The notes under the pieces: generated by a model
What the model was told of the DNA's origin: nothing
Seen by the model: only the letters and a program-made list of their open reading frames with translations
Database searches by the model: none
From: Centroberyx gerrardi
Lineage: Eukaryota > Chordata > Actinopteri > Beryciformes > Berycidae
Length of the DNA stretch: 64,000 nt
Assembly (NCBI RefSeq): GCF_048128805.1
Contig: NC_136016.1
Span: forward strand, 15,148,676-15,212,675
Reading direction: 5' to 3'
Program-made: the position numbers and the translations under genes
Part shown: one piece after another, positions 21,962 to 34,140 of the stretch
How the letters are laid out: every line of letters starts with the position of its first letter
Position numbering within the stretch: the first letter of the stretch is position 1

Positions 21962-24900
21962 AGCCATTTTATTTTCCAAATGTTACTCTTTGATCAGGCA
22001 AGACTGTTTCAGATGGTAGCTAATCCATCCTTTATTTTTGATTTGGGGTTTAGAAAGAATGTATCTCACTTCCAAGTGGTTGAGCACAGCACCCCAACTC
22101 CAATAAGTAGTTTGAAATGCTACTTCTGCTGTTATAATGAATACATAATATAAATTGATGACACATTAACAAATGAGACACAAATATGTTCCAAGTTTGA
22201 TAGAGTGTGTGCAGTTCCTACTTAAAAGACTTATTTTCATTTCAGTCATTTCTGCAATAGCTTGTGCTGGATTGTCTCTTCCTTTATGGCTTCCTTAAAG
22301 CCTAAGCATACTGGTTTTGAGAGATTATAGGGCTACGTATGTATAATTTTGATGGGGAATCTTCTATTCAACTAAGAAAAGTTAATATAATCTCTTTAAA
22401 AAATGACAATTAATAACAAATGCGATATTCAGATTGTTCTTTGGCCTGAAAGTGGATTAAGCACCAAGAGAAAGTGGAATGCATGCTTTGGATCTTGGCA
22501 TTCAACACACAATTAAAATTTAGAGAGCTCTATTTTTAAATGAATGGGAATCGCAGGGCATTTGTACCATTCTGCATACCTCATGGTCAAATTACCTTAA
22601 ATCATGCTAAATCAATATCTGTTTTATGCTACAAAAAAAATGTCACCATGATTCCCATTAACTTAGAATTTACAGTATTTGCTGATATTTGTTGATTGTT
22701 ATCAGAAAACAATACAATGTACTCCAGTTTCAAAGAACTATCTGATCATCAATTGAAAAAGACCCATTAATAATCATTGTATATATTCATCCATGGTGTC
22801 CTCATGTTTTATTTTTTTGAATACAGTCATATATATTTTTGGAATTATTTTATGAAGCTCTTAGTGAATTCTTAATGTCACGATATTTTGTGTCTCATGT
22901 GTTTGGTACAAGTATTATCCTTAGGGTGTTTTTATAATAAGTGAGTGACTACAATTTTATTTATGCAATCGTGATGGCTTTTTTGTATCATGGGATATAC
23001 ATTATTATAATTTGTATAAAAGTTTACATGCCTGGCTAATTTCTATTCCTTAGGTAAACCAACAGCAAAAGGACAGTTCTTCCTTTGTCAGTTTCATCTA
23101 TTGATGTGATTGATACATGGGTAGTGTAGAAATGGCATATAGAAATCAGTAATATTGCCTTCAAGCTGGAATGTGCATTTTCCACTGTGACAATATTTTG
23201 AGGTAAAAACAAGTTTATAAAGAACAAAAGCATAATGGGAAAAATAACTTTTAAGGGATTTTCTTTTTTTAGGATTTCTATTTTTGAACATGCTGTACAA
23301 ATCCCATTTACTTGCTGATATATTACCTTTTTCATGTCTTTTTTTTTTTTTTTTTTGTTCCTGACCACATTCATGGTCAGTCATAATTGTTGACAAAACC
23401 GCCCATTTAAGTTGCCTGTCATGTTGTTTATCACGTCCCTAGCGGTTGTGTTCCATCACAAAGTGTGGCAGTGTTTATCTATCTAGTGTCTTGGTGTACG
23501 GGCGAGGTTCACTTTTATCTCCGTCCTGACTTTTCCAGCCCGCGGCCCTGTAAGGCTGGAATGAGATTGCACGAGTTAAACCCTTGTATTAAACTATTTA
23601 AGGAAGGGGATTAGTGAAGGTCCTCTTGGTAGGGGAAAAGGGGTTAAGGTGCCTTTATTCCTGCAGCCCTGGCAATGTGACCGGATCGACTTAGCAGGAC
23701 AGACGGACACTAGAGGCAACTGCTGTACTGTCGTTCTATTCAGATGGTTGGTGTTTTGTTTTGACTTGGGCTATCTGTCTTTTTATAGCAGTGTATTTGA
23801 AGAAAACATATATCAAAGAATCATGTTACCTTTTGTTTTTGACCAATTGGCTACAACTACAAATAATGATAACCTACCTACGTTTTGCTCTGTTCATTTG
23901 ATTATTTTTGTTTTATTGTGTGCTCCAAAGCTGTTTTGCCATACACTGTACTGTACAAAAATGTGCAATAAAGATGTAAATCTCCTTTCAACACAACAGT
24001 CTATTGTCTTTTTCACTGGTTCCCATCTGGCGCACCAGAGTGTCTTGGTGTGAGGCCAGTAGTGCTTTGAAATTCTGCTCAAATGTTGAGTAAACCAGCG
24101 TCAAACAAAATTAAATTAATGGAAAATCAGTTTAATGACACTGTAAACAAACTTTTTCTGTAAGTTAATACAATGCGAGCCAAGTGCAGAATCTTTGTTT
24201 GCTGGCCTGGTCAGATTTTCGAGCAACCCAAAAGACGAATTCTGTTCATGGCATTTCTGTTCCACCAGACGATTCAGAGTGGAAAGTGACAGCAAAGAGA
24301 AAGGCATGACGATGAACTCTCTGTGTCTTGGCATTTTGTTGTACCACTGAAGTATACTTTGATATTAAAAAGATGGAAATCACCAGTGTATTCTATATTT
24401 AACGTGTATAACTCATATATCTGATGTTCCAGTCCTTAAAACTTAAATTTAAAAGGTCTTCTATAGATATTCCTATAGAAAACATTTTTGACAATGTTTA
24501 AAAAACTTTATTTTTGTGACTTGATTTCTCTAGTGAATGTCTATGAGGGAGGGTGATGAAGCACTTTTTATACCCCTGGTTCTATTTGGTTTAGTTTATT
24601 TGCACACTGATAAAACAAAAAATAAATCACAAATTTGTGCAGGTGAGATACTCGCAGACCTATTGTTGGTGGGTTCCCACTTAATATATTATATCTGACT
24701 GAGTCCAAGGGCAACAAAATAAATTCATCATTTGTGGTCTTGGAATACAGATAACCATTTCAGTTTTATCAAAACATGGGAAGAGACAACACAGTATGAA
24801 TATTTTATTTCAAAAACTGGTTCAAGAAGACTACACCATACAATCACAGAAGAAACAAAACTAGTATACCCATATAGTACATTAAGTAATACATAAGTAT

Positions 24901-25345
24901 GGTTTAATAACAATGCCTGCTTTTGAGCTACAAGACACATCCTTGTTCTCAAGTGCTGATGAGGGTTCAGCTCTGTTGACCCTTCACTGAGGATTTTCTT
25001 AACTGGTTACTTGTCACATTGGCTTGAACAGTTCCTAAATGTGTTTCTCTGTGACCTGAATAATGATTTAATCCTTATTGACACCAACAGTTACTGCTGG
25101 TCGCAAGCTAGCAGGACCCACTGGTTTCAATGAGGTGCTAACAAAGGTGGGAAGCTGTTTTTGCGTGAAGCTCCTTTGCAAAAAAGTGACATGTGACAGA
25201 TGTTGAGTAAAGAATGAGACTAAAAGTCCCACAATCCCCTTTACTACTGGAAAACTGACTCCAGACCAGTGTCAATGGTCAACTTCCCCCTGTATTTACA
25301 GTGTTGATATGTTAACATAACAGCTTTGTATTTTTAATTCTTTTA
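21962..25345. other. cep55 3' flank and cep55-rbp4 spacer, no exon seen
   Basis: This interval is AT-rich. It contains a T-run at 23339-23357 and a second possible poly(A) signal at 23967-23972. I see no coding exon. In particular there is no seven-transmembrane reading frame resembling FFAR4, which lies between CEP55 and RBP4 in mammals. The 134-codon plus-strand ORF at 23649-24053 has no family resemblance. Confidence 0.6.
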
Positions 25346-25349
25346 AAGG

Positions 25350-25515
25350 AGAGTGGGCGTTCCATTCACATTTCGTACTTTTATTCTTTATTTAGATAGG
25401 GAATTTAGAGGGAAAGGAGCGAGGGAGACAGAGGAGGGGAGACACAGGACAGAAAGCTCTGGTGGGATTCAATCCTCGGCCAGCGGGGACACACACTGTC
25501 CCAGAGGCCGGTCCT
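25350..25515 (+). repeat. Dispersed fish repeat downstream of rbp4
   Basis: CTTTATTTAGATAGGGAATTT followed by purine-rich GGGAGACAGAGGAGGGGAGAC and GGGATTCAATCCTCGGCC follows the order of a common teleost repeat (TTTATTTAGATAG, AGAGAGACAGGAAATG, GGATTCGAACC). A fragment of the same family, TTTTTGAAGATTTATTTTTGG, is present at 41672-41692. The two TTTATT strings at 25380-25392 would read AATAAA on the rbp4 strand and could serve as its poly(A) signal. Confidence 0.5.
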
Positions 25516-25545
25516 TAAAAAAGAAAGTTCCTGAATGTAAGCAGA

Positions 25546-28492
25546 TCAGCTGTTCTGGCAGAAGCCTGCAATGAAAACAAGACAAACATTTTACTTCCTG
25601 CAAAATAAATACAACACAATAAATATAAAAACACAAGAGTGCGTGTTTATCTCACGCAAGCGAGTAATTACTCTAATCAACAGTAAGTCATAGCACCTTT
25701 TAAGACTTTGCCTGCATTCATCAAGATTTTGCCTGACAAAGCTGCTGTAGCCGTGAATGTGATACCACTTATTAATTCCAGAGCAAGATAAAGCACACAT
25801 GTACTGCTGATCTCAGTTGAAGAGTTTCATTCCAAAATGAGACATCTGCCATTTGGCAAAAGTTGTATAACACACTGTTGTATAACACACTTTTTTTCCA
25901 CAATAGATCCATAGTGTTTTGGAATGAAACCCCTCAATTACAAATGAGACTATCTCAACAAGACGATAAGGATTAGAATGACTATGATTGTGTGTTGGTT
26001 GATAAGGGCTGATTACTGTTAGAGGCACTTCTGATTACTCCTCAACTTGTCAGTCAATCAATCAAGTTGGATAACTGACTCACTCACACAAAGAATGAAT
26101 CAATAAATCATCAACAAAGCATCTGTTCAACCCATAAGGGAACTGAACTCAACCCACCGTTGTGATCGACGCGTCTGTATTTGCCGAGCAGGCAGAGCTC
26201 CTGCTTCTTCTGGGTGACGATTCGCTGGTCCTCCGGCCTCAGGCCTGTTGGGTGACGGGAGAAGACGAAGGAGTAGCTGTCTTCGCAAGTGCCATCATAA
26301 GCCACCGCTCTGCAGGAGTAGTGGACGGCGTAGTTGTCGTAGTCGGTGTCAATCACCCAGTGTTCGTCATCTGAGAGGTTGGGTGTGAGGGTGGGGAAGA
26401 AGCAGGGAGGGTGTAAGGGGTAAGTTACAGGGAAAAGGAGGGGAGAGGGAAGGAAGGAAGGAGAGAGTTTTGATTTTTACCAAGCCTTCATTGCACAATT
26501 TCAAAAGCATGTGTATAGCTTGCATAGGCTACAAATAGTCACTGAGATTAATGTAGCACAACAAAATGCACCAAAATGCTGAATGTGGGAGGATGGGGCA
26601 AAATGAAAAATATGCTAATGGCTTCAATATACTGGTCAGTGTTGTACACTCGCAAGTATGTCTCAGTACTCTGATTATATGGTTTCTTGTTCCTTAGATA
26701 AATGCTGTTGTATATTTTGTCATGCGTTTTACTTCAAGTGGAGGTACATTGTCCTGTTACATTGCCAGTGTTGACTACAAAGATGTCTGATGTGTCACTC
26801 CAACAACTATACAACCGCGAGACCTTCAGAGTCTTCTCTGTCACAGTCAGTCACTTTGTCTTGTCTATGTGATTAAGTAAGAGACTCTAAACATTTTCCT
26901 GTTCTCAAGCAACAAGGGAGGTCAGAATTATGGTCTACACATGATCAGAGGTAGACACTGACAACAAAACAATGAAGTTTCCTTAAGAACACAGAAGTTT
27001 GGACCATCCTTGTTCTTGATATTCTAGAGGAGAACGTTGATTTCTCTAGCAAACCTCCAACACTCATTGTTGACTAATGTAAATTGTGACTCAACCTCAT
27101 AATTTATAGACTTTGATCAGATGGAAGAAGAAGTTCCCATCAGTAGCCATTCCTATTAAGCATTTGGTTTGATTCGATTTGCCAGATGCAGATTCACAGA
27201 ACAGCACATGTTGCAGTTGATGATTAAATTGAATCAACAACAGTGTTCAGAGGGCAACAACCTCTTTGGCAATGCAATCGAGGATAATATCAGTGACCTA
27301 GAACTGCCAAGTGCGCCTGGTCATAACTACCTAGACTTTTTGTTTGTTTGACTAGTCTAACCCAATTAAAAGGGTAAGAGAGCTGAGGTGACCTGACAAA
27401 ATTGATGGAAATGATTGTCACAAAACTTGTTTTTTCATGTTGCGCACCAGAAATCAACCGACTCAAGTGAGAAATTAGGTCCTGTCAGGTTCAGGCTTAA
27501 ATGTCAGGCTGCACAACTTACTTCCACTCTGCAGAGTGGATGCAGCTCCCCAGTACTTCATCCTGAACTTGGAAGGGTCAGGAGTGTCCTCAAAGGTCGC
27601 AAACATGTTGGCACACACCTCCCATTGGCTGGAGGTCAAAGAGATAGTAGGGAAAAAAAGGATGGTGTGACAAAGTGGAAAAAAAGAAGACTTATGTAAG
27701 CATACCATAAGTCATGAAGTAAATTAGAGAAATTCACCAGGACAATATGCATTAAGTTAGCTGAGGTAACTTCAATCAGAGTCAAACATAAGTTTACTTG
27801 ACGATGTTGAGTGATTTGAAAAAGGTTAGTAAAACTGGGGGAAATGTGAGTCATCACAGGACAGAGCAGAACTCACTTGAGAATGATGACTCTGCCCTCA
27901 GCAGTGGCGGTCATTTTGCCATCTTCTTCGATAGTGAACCTGGCCACGATGTTGTCGAGCAGGAACAGGCCCTCTGGGTCCTTCTTGGCTACAGCGTACC
28001 ATATCCCTGCATACTACGACAGAGGAGGAGAAGTCCACTTGTGGGTTCACTTCACACTTCACTTTATTTAATTTAAAGTGAAAGTACAACATACAGTATA
28101 TTCATAGTGAAAACATGAATGATCAAAAATAAGATTTTAAAAATGTTAAACCTAGAGTGCTACTACAAAATTACTCCTGGGATCAAAGTAAAACTCACTA
28201 TAGAATAATGAAGCTTAACTTAAGATGCCAAAACTGCAAGAATCCCAGCATGATTTCCATACAAACAGAGGCAATATGCCTCTCCACCTATGACCAAAAC
28301 ATTCTGAGGGCAATACTATTAATACAAATATAAATAAGGTGATGTTCTCTGTATTAGTCCTTAATAGATCTCTTTAGACTTGCCACTCACATTGCTCCTG
28401 GTAAAGTTCTGCATGACCTGGATGTTGGCCACCTGGCAGTCCTGTGCCCAGCACAAAGCCAGGAGACAGAGGGCCACAACGTACCGCAGCAT
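25546..28492 (-). CDS. rbp4: Retinol-binding protein 4, plasma lipocalin
   Basis: RBP4 is the secreted carrier that takes retinol from liver to tissues, usually bound to transthyretin. Coding exons on the minus strand: 28492-28391, 28013-27877, 27628-27522, 26370-26158, 25565-25546. Phases join to 192 aa (human 201). Residues 1-16 form a signal peptide ([16 protein letters not shown]). The lipocalin GxW motif is [17 protein letters not shown] (residues 35-51). All six disulfide cysteines of the family are present (contexts QDCQ, EVCAN, YSCRA, GTCED, ELCLL, GFCQ). [10 protein letters not shown] and DSYSFVFSR are highly conserved. The protein ends GFCQNS, shorter than the mammalian tail, as usual in fish. 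An Asn-Phe-Thr sequon at residue 29 is unusual. The last coding exon holds only 20 nt. The gene is tail-to-tail with cep55. Confidence 0.97.
25815..25945. repeat. Short MITE in rbp4 3' intron
   Basis: GAAGAGTTTCATTCCAAAAT near 25819 is inverted at 25916-25937 (TTTTGGAATGAAACCCCTC). The element is about 125 bp long and shares its ends with the one at 16147-16495. It contains a tandem 17-bp duplication, TTGTATAACACACTGTTGTATAACACAC (two copies of TTGTATAACACAC). Confidence 0.6.
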
Positions 28493-28904
28493 TCTGACTC
28501 TTCCTCACAGCTAGACAGGAAGAAACAAAGAAACAAATTTCAAAGGATGGAAGATACAGCAGACAGAGTGTGAGAGCCAGAGAGAGAGACGGAGGGAGAG
28601 AGAGAATCCCAGGGAGGACAATCATTTTTACCAGTCACACTGCTAGTTCACTTCCACTCAAAATCCTCCATTCAGCTGAAGAGCAGTGCAATAACATTCC
28701 ATGAAAATATTTCTCTACGTCGTAATAAGTAACTAATTAATCAATAAAAAAGATACTCAGAGTAACCAACAACGTGAAACGTGATCGAAAAGGTTAAAAT
28801 GAAAAGCTGTCAGGAAAAATATAACTGCAGCAAAAACTATTTGCTTCAAATGTTCAATTCAAAATGTAAATGCAAAGCCATACTGTTCCATTGTCAATGC
28901 ATAC

Positions 28905-29003
28905 CTTGTTGTTACCAAAAAGAAGGACTCGGGCGCCTCACAGGGATCCTGTGGCTTTCTGTCGGTTTTTGGCCTTATATACAGTGGGCTGCTGTTGCAT
29001 AAT
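28905..29003 (-). promoter_or_regulatory. rbp4: rbp4 promoter with TATA box, C/EBP-like site and untranslated first exon
   Basis: On the minus strand a TATATAAG box lies at 28981-28974. It predicts transcription starting near 28945. The untranslated exon would end at 28905 before a GTATGC donor and splice to the CTAG acceptor at 28511, leaving a short leader before the ATG at 28492. Just upstream, 29003-28995 reads ATTATGCAA, matching the C/EBP consensus, which fits liver expression. The binding assignment is inference. The boundaries are by eye. Confidence 0.6.
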
Positions 29004-29045
29004 GACTTCAAGAGACCTGACACTACCCAGCTCTCCCCACAGCTA

Positions 29046-29704
29046 GCTTGCCTTCCATTGGACAAACATTTACATAACTGCAGGCCCCTCTCCTATTGAT
29101 TTGTGTGTTCTGCACCTTTGACCCACCACCCCTCCATATCCCCCCCAAAAATGTGTTTTTCTGTTGGAACTGTTGAGGCTTTCTTATGAAAGCAACCACA
29201 GGCAATGCCAAGAGGACCATCTGGAATAAGCTATACATGTGTAGATGCAAACACACACGTGACATGTGCCCAGGTACACACTCAAATGCACACACACACA
29301 CATAGACACATCTGTGCGTGCATGCGCACGCACAATACCAGCCAACAGGCACCGTGCATTAAGGTCATAAATCTCAGTGAAATGTTTTCCCTCGACGGAC
29401 AGAACCCCCCTCACTTGTGTGTCCAAGTTCAAACTAAAGACGTGTTTCAGCTCGTTCCCCCTTTTTTTTTTATTTCCCCAAGAAATATTATGTGTGCTTC
29501 CTGGCAATCTCCATCTTATTGCGTCAACTGTTGACCTGATTATTCTATCAAGAGACTCTTTTATAACACACACTACTGTGTTTGTATAAATGGAGAAGAG
29601 TGCCAAAGTCTAACTTCATCAGAAAACAATCAGTGTCAAAGGGAAGCTCCAAGTCCGGATGATGATGGGATAATGTGAGTGTTGTCATCAGAATGAATGT
29701 TTGT

Positions 29705-29743
<39 letters not shown>

Positions 29744-30379
29744 TGAAAGAGAGGAGAAGAGAGCTAGAAAGCTAGGAGAGGGAGAGAGTGAGAGAACTAA
29801 CTTTGCTTTTTTTTAGAGACCACTTGGACTCAAAACAGTGATTGTTGCAGCAAACAACACATCTGTTCAGCAGCTTTTAATTCAGCAACTAGATGAATTA
29901 ACAGAAACATGTTTATCTGCCAGGTGCATTCCCTTATACTATAAATCTGTGACTAATCCTCATCAGTGAAATCTATGAGTCCATTTGTCTTTGCTTTCAA
30001 AGCATTTTGTAATGATATTGTTAAGCAGATATAATACAGTGAGTGATAATGAACATGATGCTGGAGAAAACGTTAACTACTGATTCCTATGATACACAAC
30101 TAGAGCAAAAGGCTCCCATATTGATGCACCACCGGCTGTGGCTGTCAAGCTACAGTACAGTAAACAATAGGAGAGGTTCAACCATAAATTCACTGCAGAA
30201 TGCACTCTTATCCATGGCTTCCTATTCCATGATTCTACAAAAAACATGTTTATTTGCTCTTAAGTAAAAAAAAAACATAGTCGATATATGTTGGTATATA
30301 TTGTTTTTATTCCAGAAAGTTTTCACAATTACAGGGAAGTACTTGAAAGTTGTTTTAGCATACTGTAAATATGTAAATA
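29046..30379. repeat. rbp4 upstream spacer with CA/TG microsatellites
   Basis: This stretch holds a mixed CA-rich tract at about 29250-29335 and a pure TG run at 29709-29742 followed by GA-rich sequence to about 29800. No exon is recognised. The minus-strand ORFs over the CA tract are compositional. Confidence 0.6.
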
Positions 30380-30500
30380 ACAATTTACCTGACACTATCT
30401 GAATTGTCCTAATGTAGTAAACCACACCCATTCCATACTCCAAGCAGGTTAAAATAAACATTAAGAGTGATTTTGCAACTACTATTTGACCCAGGCTGAA
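30380..30500 (+). repeat. Second copy of the repeat found at 21190-21330
   Basis: It shares ACACTATCTG.ATTGTCC, CTCCAAGCA.G.TAAAA and CATTTGACC.GG-type blocks in order with the cep55 intron copy, and is diverged from it. Its class is unknown. Confidence 0.5.
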
Positions 30501-31619
30501 TTTCATCTGACTACATTCAAAACTGTTAGAATTAAACCCAGATTGGTTTGGCGGCTAAGGAAAGCTGGCTGTGTCAGATTTTTTTTTATAAATGATCCTT
30601 TTCCTTTGCACTGGGATCATATAACTGGGCCTCTGAGGCCTTGGTTGAAGGAAAGAACATAGCACAGCCAAACATCTGCAGCTTGCATAACCAAGGCATG
30701 GCCAATTGAAACAGCACAATCACTCATCTGCAGCAGGAATAATAGTTGTTGGACTGAGGCCAGAGTCAGCATGAAATTTCATAATTCTGAAGACTGGCCA
30801 AGTATGGATATCCCACTGCCAAGTTTGTGTATGTAAGCTTTTTGGCAGCGTAAATGGTAATGTCATGCTTGGAGTGCGAGTCGGCTTCTTGTTTTCATGT
30901 CAGCGAATGTGTTTGAAGCTTCAGTTATCCAGAATCCCAAATGATTCCTTGTAAAATATACCATATTTTGATCAGGATTCCTTCAGACATTTCCAGGAAG
31001 CAATTTAGCATCCCATATTCTTGGAAAATATATGAAGGGATTCAATACACTTTTTATCCATTTTGGAAAGAAAAAAACATTTTCCTTAAATTCATTGGTC
31101 ATCTTTTCAAGCACAAAGTTGATTCTATTCTAAAAACTTAACTATGTTGTTTATTTATTTGTCAGTTTAACACCTGGTGACATTTCAAGCACTTCAACAG
31201 GACATTTGGCTGTTGATGGACTCACTGGTTGCTGCAGGATTTAAACTGTAACATTTCAGTTACAGGATGGCCCCTCCGATCACAAGGCCCTCCTGCTATT
31301 TGAAAGACCCAAGCACACAAGTAGCCTATTATTGCTGCTTCACCTGTGTGAGGGAAAAAAAACAGGTCAACAGACCTTGATAAGGGCATGTGGCTCTGTT
31401 GACTGAAATGCTATTAACTTTTTCTCCACAATAAGGTGACATGGCAGCCATGCCAGTGTGCTTGGGCAGTTCTTTTGGCTTATGTCTGTTACTCTGAGAA
31501 CCTGAAACTAACAAATGTGTGCAACCCTTTGAATGTAATAATATAGTTATTGTTAGTTCCAGGTGTGGAGTTTCCAAAACAAGACAAACTTGCTCTCAAA
31601 AGAAAAGACAAAAAGAAAG

Positions 31620-33400
31620 TCAAATATAGCCACAAGCGGCCAGTAGTGGGGTCCAAGACCATGGGCTGAACACACACAGATGCCTGAGATATCGCAGTTT
31701 ACAAAGTTGCCAATCTGTCCTCACAGCAACATTATAGAGCACGGCCAAATGTGATCTGACACACTTTGGAACCCCTTTGCAAATACATATATGTAGTTTG
31801 ATTGATAGCATTGATTAATAGCATTAAATGTTTAGATTTGCGCATCTTCGCTGTCCATTTCATTCATGTGTCTTGGCCAAATGGTTACATGTATCAAAAT
31901 TCTCTGATATAGCCATGATGTAAGCTTTAAGCGTATAAAATTGATGTCTCACTTCTTGTTTGCATATTTTCACCAGTCAAATACTTTTGAATTTCAAAAG
32001 TCTGTGTAATAGCCTGAATCTAGGAAATGCAAATATGCTGTGTGTAAAATTTCATGGAGATTAGATCAACGTTGTGAGAGAAATAGTGAAGATTCTAGAC
32101 TATACGGTTCAGGAGTAATTGGTCAGTATGTAAAGTTGCTTGTTATAGCGCCACCATCAGGCTGATCTGAAGGTCCAAACACCGCCCAGCCGGAAAACTC
32201 TGGTCATAAAACGAACCGAGCCAGTAGTTTAAGCTCCTAAAACAGGTACAACCACCGGTACTGCTCTGTATTTAGTTTTTCAGAACCGGAATGGCATACC
32301 GGTGCGTTCCGGCCCAATGACCCCCTTGATATAGTCTAGATTTGTTTCCTCTGTCAAGAGACTCGGGGCCAGTCAAAAAACATTCCCAGCTAAAGCCCCA
32401 GAAGCCCCGATGCTGATGACAGGAGCAATGCTCGGCTAGCGCGACACGTTTATCTGTTAAATGACCTATTCCACCAACGTCACACCACAGGTAATAACGT
32501 GACCTACCGTTAAGGTTTGCAGGACAGAAGATGTGGATGTCTGTAAATTCATGGCGAAGAGTGTGGCTCTGTGTGGGATCCAATATGGCATTATGGGGCA
32601 TTTAGCCCATAGGCGAGAGGCCATCTCTTAGTCAGAGACGCCCTCTAGAGGCCATCTCATGAAGCGACATCTCACTAAGCGTTACCTGACTGACTGACTG
32701 ACTGCCTGACTGACTGACTGCCTGACTGACTGACTGACTGCCTGACTGCCTGACTGCCTGACTGACTGCCTGACTGACTGACTGACTGCCTGACTGACTG
32801 CCTGACTGACTGACTGCCTGACTGACTGCTTGACTGACTGCCTGACTGACTGACTGACTGACTGACTGACTGCTTGACTGACTGACTGCCTGACTGACTG
32901 ACTGACTGCCTGACTGACTGCCTGACTGACTGCCTGACTGACTGACTGCCTGACTGACTGACTGACTGACTGACTGACTGCCTGACTGACTGCTTGACTG
33001 ACTGACTGCTTGACTGACTGACTGACTGACTGACTGACTGCCTGACTGACTGACTGCTTGACTGACTGACTGCCTGACTGACTGACTGCTTGACTGACTG
33101 ACTGCCTGACTGACTGACTGCTTGACTGACTGATGCCCTCGGCTGCGCCGTGGGAAAAAACAAGTTTCAAGTTTCGTAAAAATCCAATCAGTGGTGGCTG
33201 ATATATTACATGTGACACATGGATGAACGAATGGATGATGTAGTGCCCTCTTTGGGCCAATCAAGTGCAATTTTTAAAATGTCAGAACACAATGGTGCGA
33301 TGCATCATTCCCCCAAATTTTGTCAAAATCAGACCAGTGATGTGTGCAATATCACGTGATGGATGGACAGACGAGCAGAAAAACAAATTAACAAACGCAG
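31620..33400. repeat. Composite interspersed repeat region around a tetranucleotide array
   Basis: Both flanks of the 32683-33133 array look like parts of known-style fish repeats. The left side has AAATTTCATGGAGATTAGATC and GCGCCACCATCAGGCTG. The right side has TTTGTCAAAATCAGACCAGTG and ATGGATGGACAGACGAGC. A duplicated phrase, AGAGGCCATCTC, brackets 32618-32659. No transposase frame is seen. Class is not assigned. Confidence 0.4.
32683..33133. repeat. CTGA-type tetranucleotide array, about 450 bp
   Basis: This is an uninterrupted period-4 array of CTGA units with frequent CTGC or CTTGA variants (CTGACTGACTGCCTGACTGA pattern). The motif contains no stop codon in any minus-strand frame, so three overlapping Ser/Gln/Val reading frames of 162-212 codons arise. 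They have no coding meaning. The variants are not random: GCCTGA interruptions recur every 8, 12 or 16 bases, suggesting growth by higher-order unit duplication. Confidence 0.9.
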
Positions 33401-34038
33401 ACTTACCACCTCTTTATTGTTGAGGACAAAAATAACCGTGGCCAGAGAACTATTGATTACAGATAAAATGCTCACACCTACTGGGAAAAATGTGAACGGC
33501 TTTCTTCATGTACCTGTGATTTCCAAATAAAAAAACGAATAAAAACAACAGCAGAAAAATATATTGACAGTCACAATATAGCAAAATGTCAAGGCTAGAG
33601 CGCCATAGCAACGGAAGAGCTTGCATTCCCAAAAGTATGGAATGTCAACCAAGTAGCTTATGAGTTTTGTTACTTTATCCATATCTATTGGCCATCTTTT
33701 AATCTTTTATGGTGACAAAAACGCATAGACCTTAGTCAGGTCACCTATTAGGTTTTGTCTCAATAAATGGTGAAAAGGCATTTAGTAGTGTGGCTTTTAG
33801 CTTTCTGCTGATTCGTACTCTAGACTGGATGAGTGTATGTATGTACTCTTTACTTTCTTCACAGCTCCCAGCCTGCTCCATTGCAGTGGGACTGCCTCAG
33901 TAACAACTACTTTTGGTGCCTCCCTCTCGCTTCTTATAATCACTTCTACTAAATTGGCATTGGCAAGTCCTAATGACATGCTTCTTATATTCCTTGACTA
34001 GATGAACTAGTGTCCCCAGCCCTCCCACCGTGCTCTGT

Positions 34039-34079
<41 letters not shown>

Positions 34080-34140
34080 TACTTCACACACACACACACA
34101 CACACAGGCACGCACGCACACACACACACAGACACACACA
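34039..34140. repeat. Opposed TG and CA runs forming a potential hairpin
   Basis: A (TG) run at about 34040-34078 is followed, after CTACTT, by (CA) runs at 34086-34140 interrupted by GGCACGCACG. The two arms are complementary and could pair over about 20-40 bp. Confidence 0.75.

Noticed and set aside
23649-24053. 134-codon plus-strand ORF downstream of cep55
   Set aside because: It has no recognisable domain and AT-rich composition, and it overlaps a possible distal cep55 poly(A) signal. It is more likely 3'UTR or spacer.
29184-29606. 140-codon minus-strand ORF upstream of rbp4
   Set aside because: It crosses a CA/TG-rich tract giving Cys/Val repeats and has no domain. It is more likely spacer.
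32632-33270. Three overlapping long minus-strand ORFs rich in Ser, Gln and Val (162-212 codons)
   Set aside because: They arise because the CTGA tetranucleotide array has no stop codon in any minus-strand frame. Three frames open at once over simple sequence is not coding evidence.
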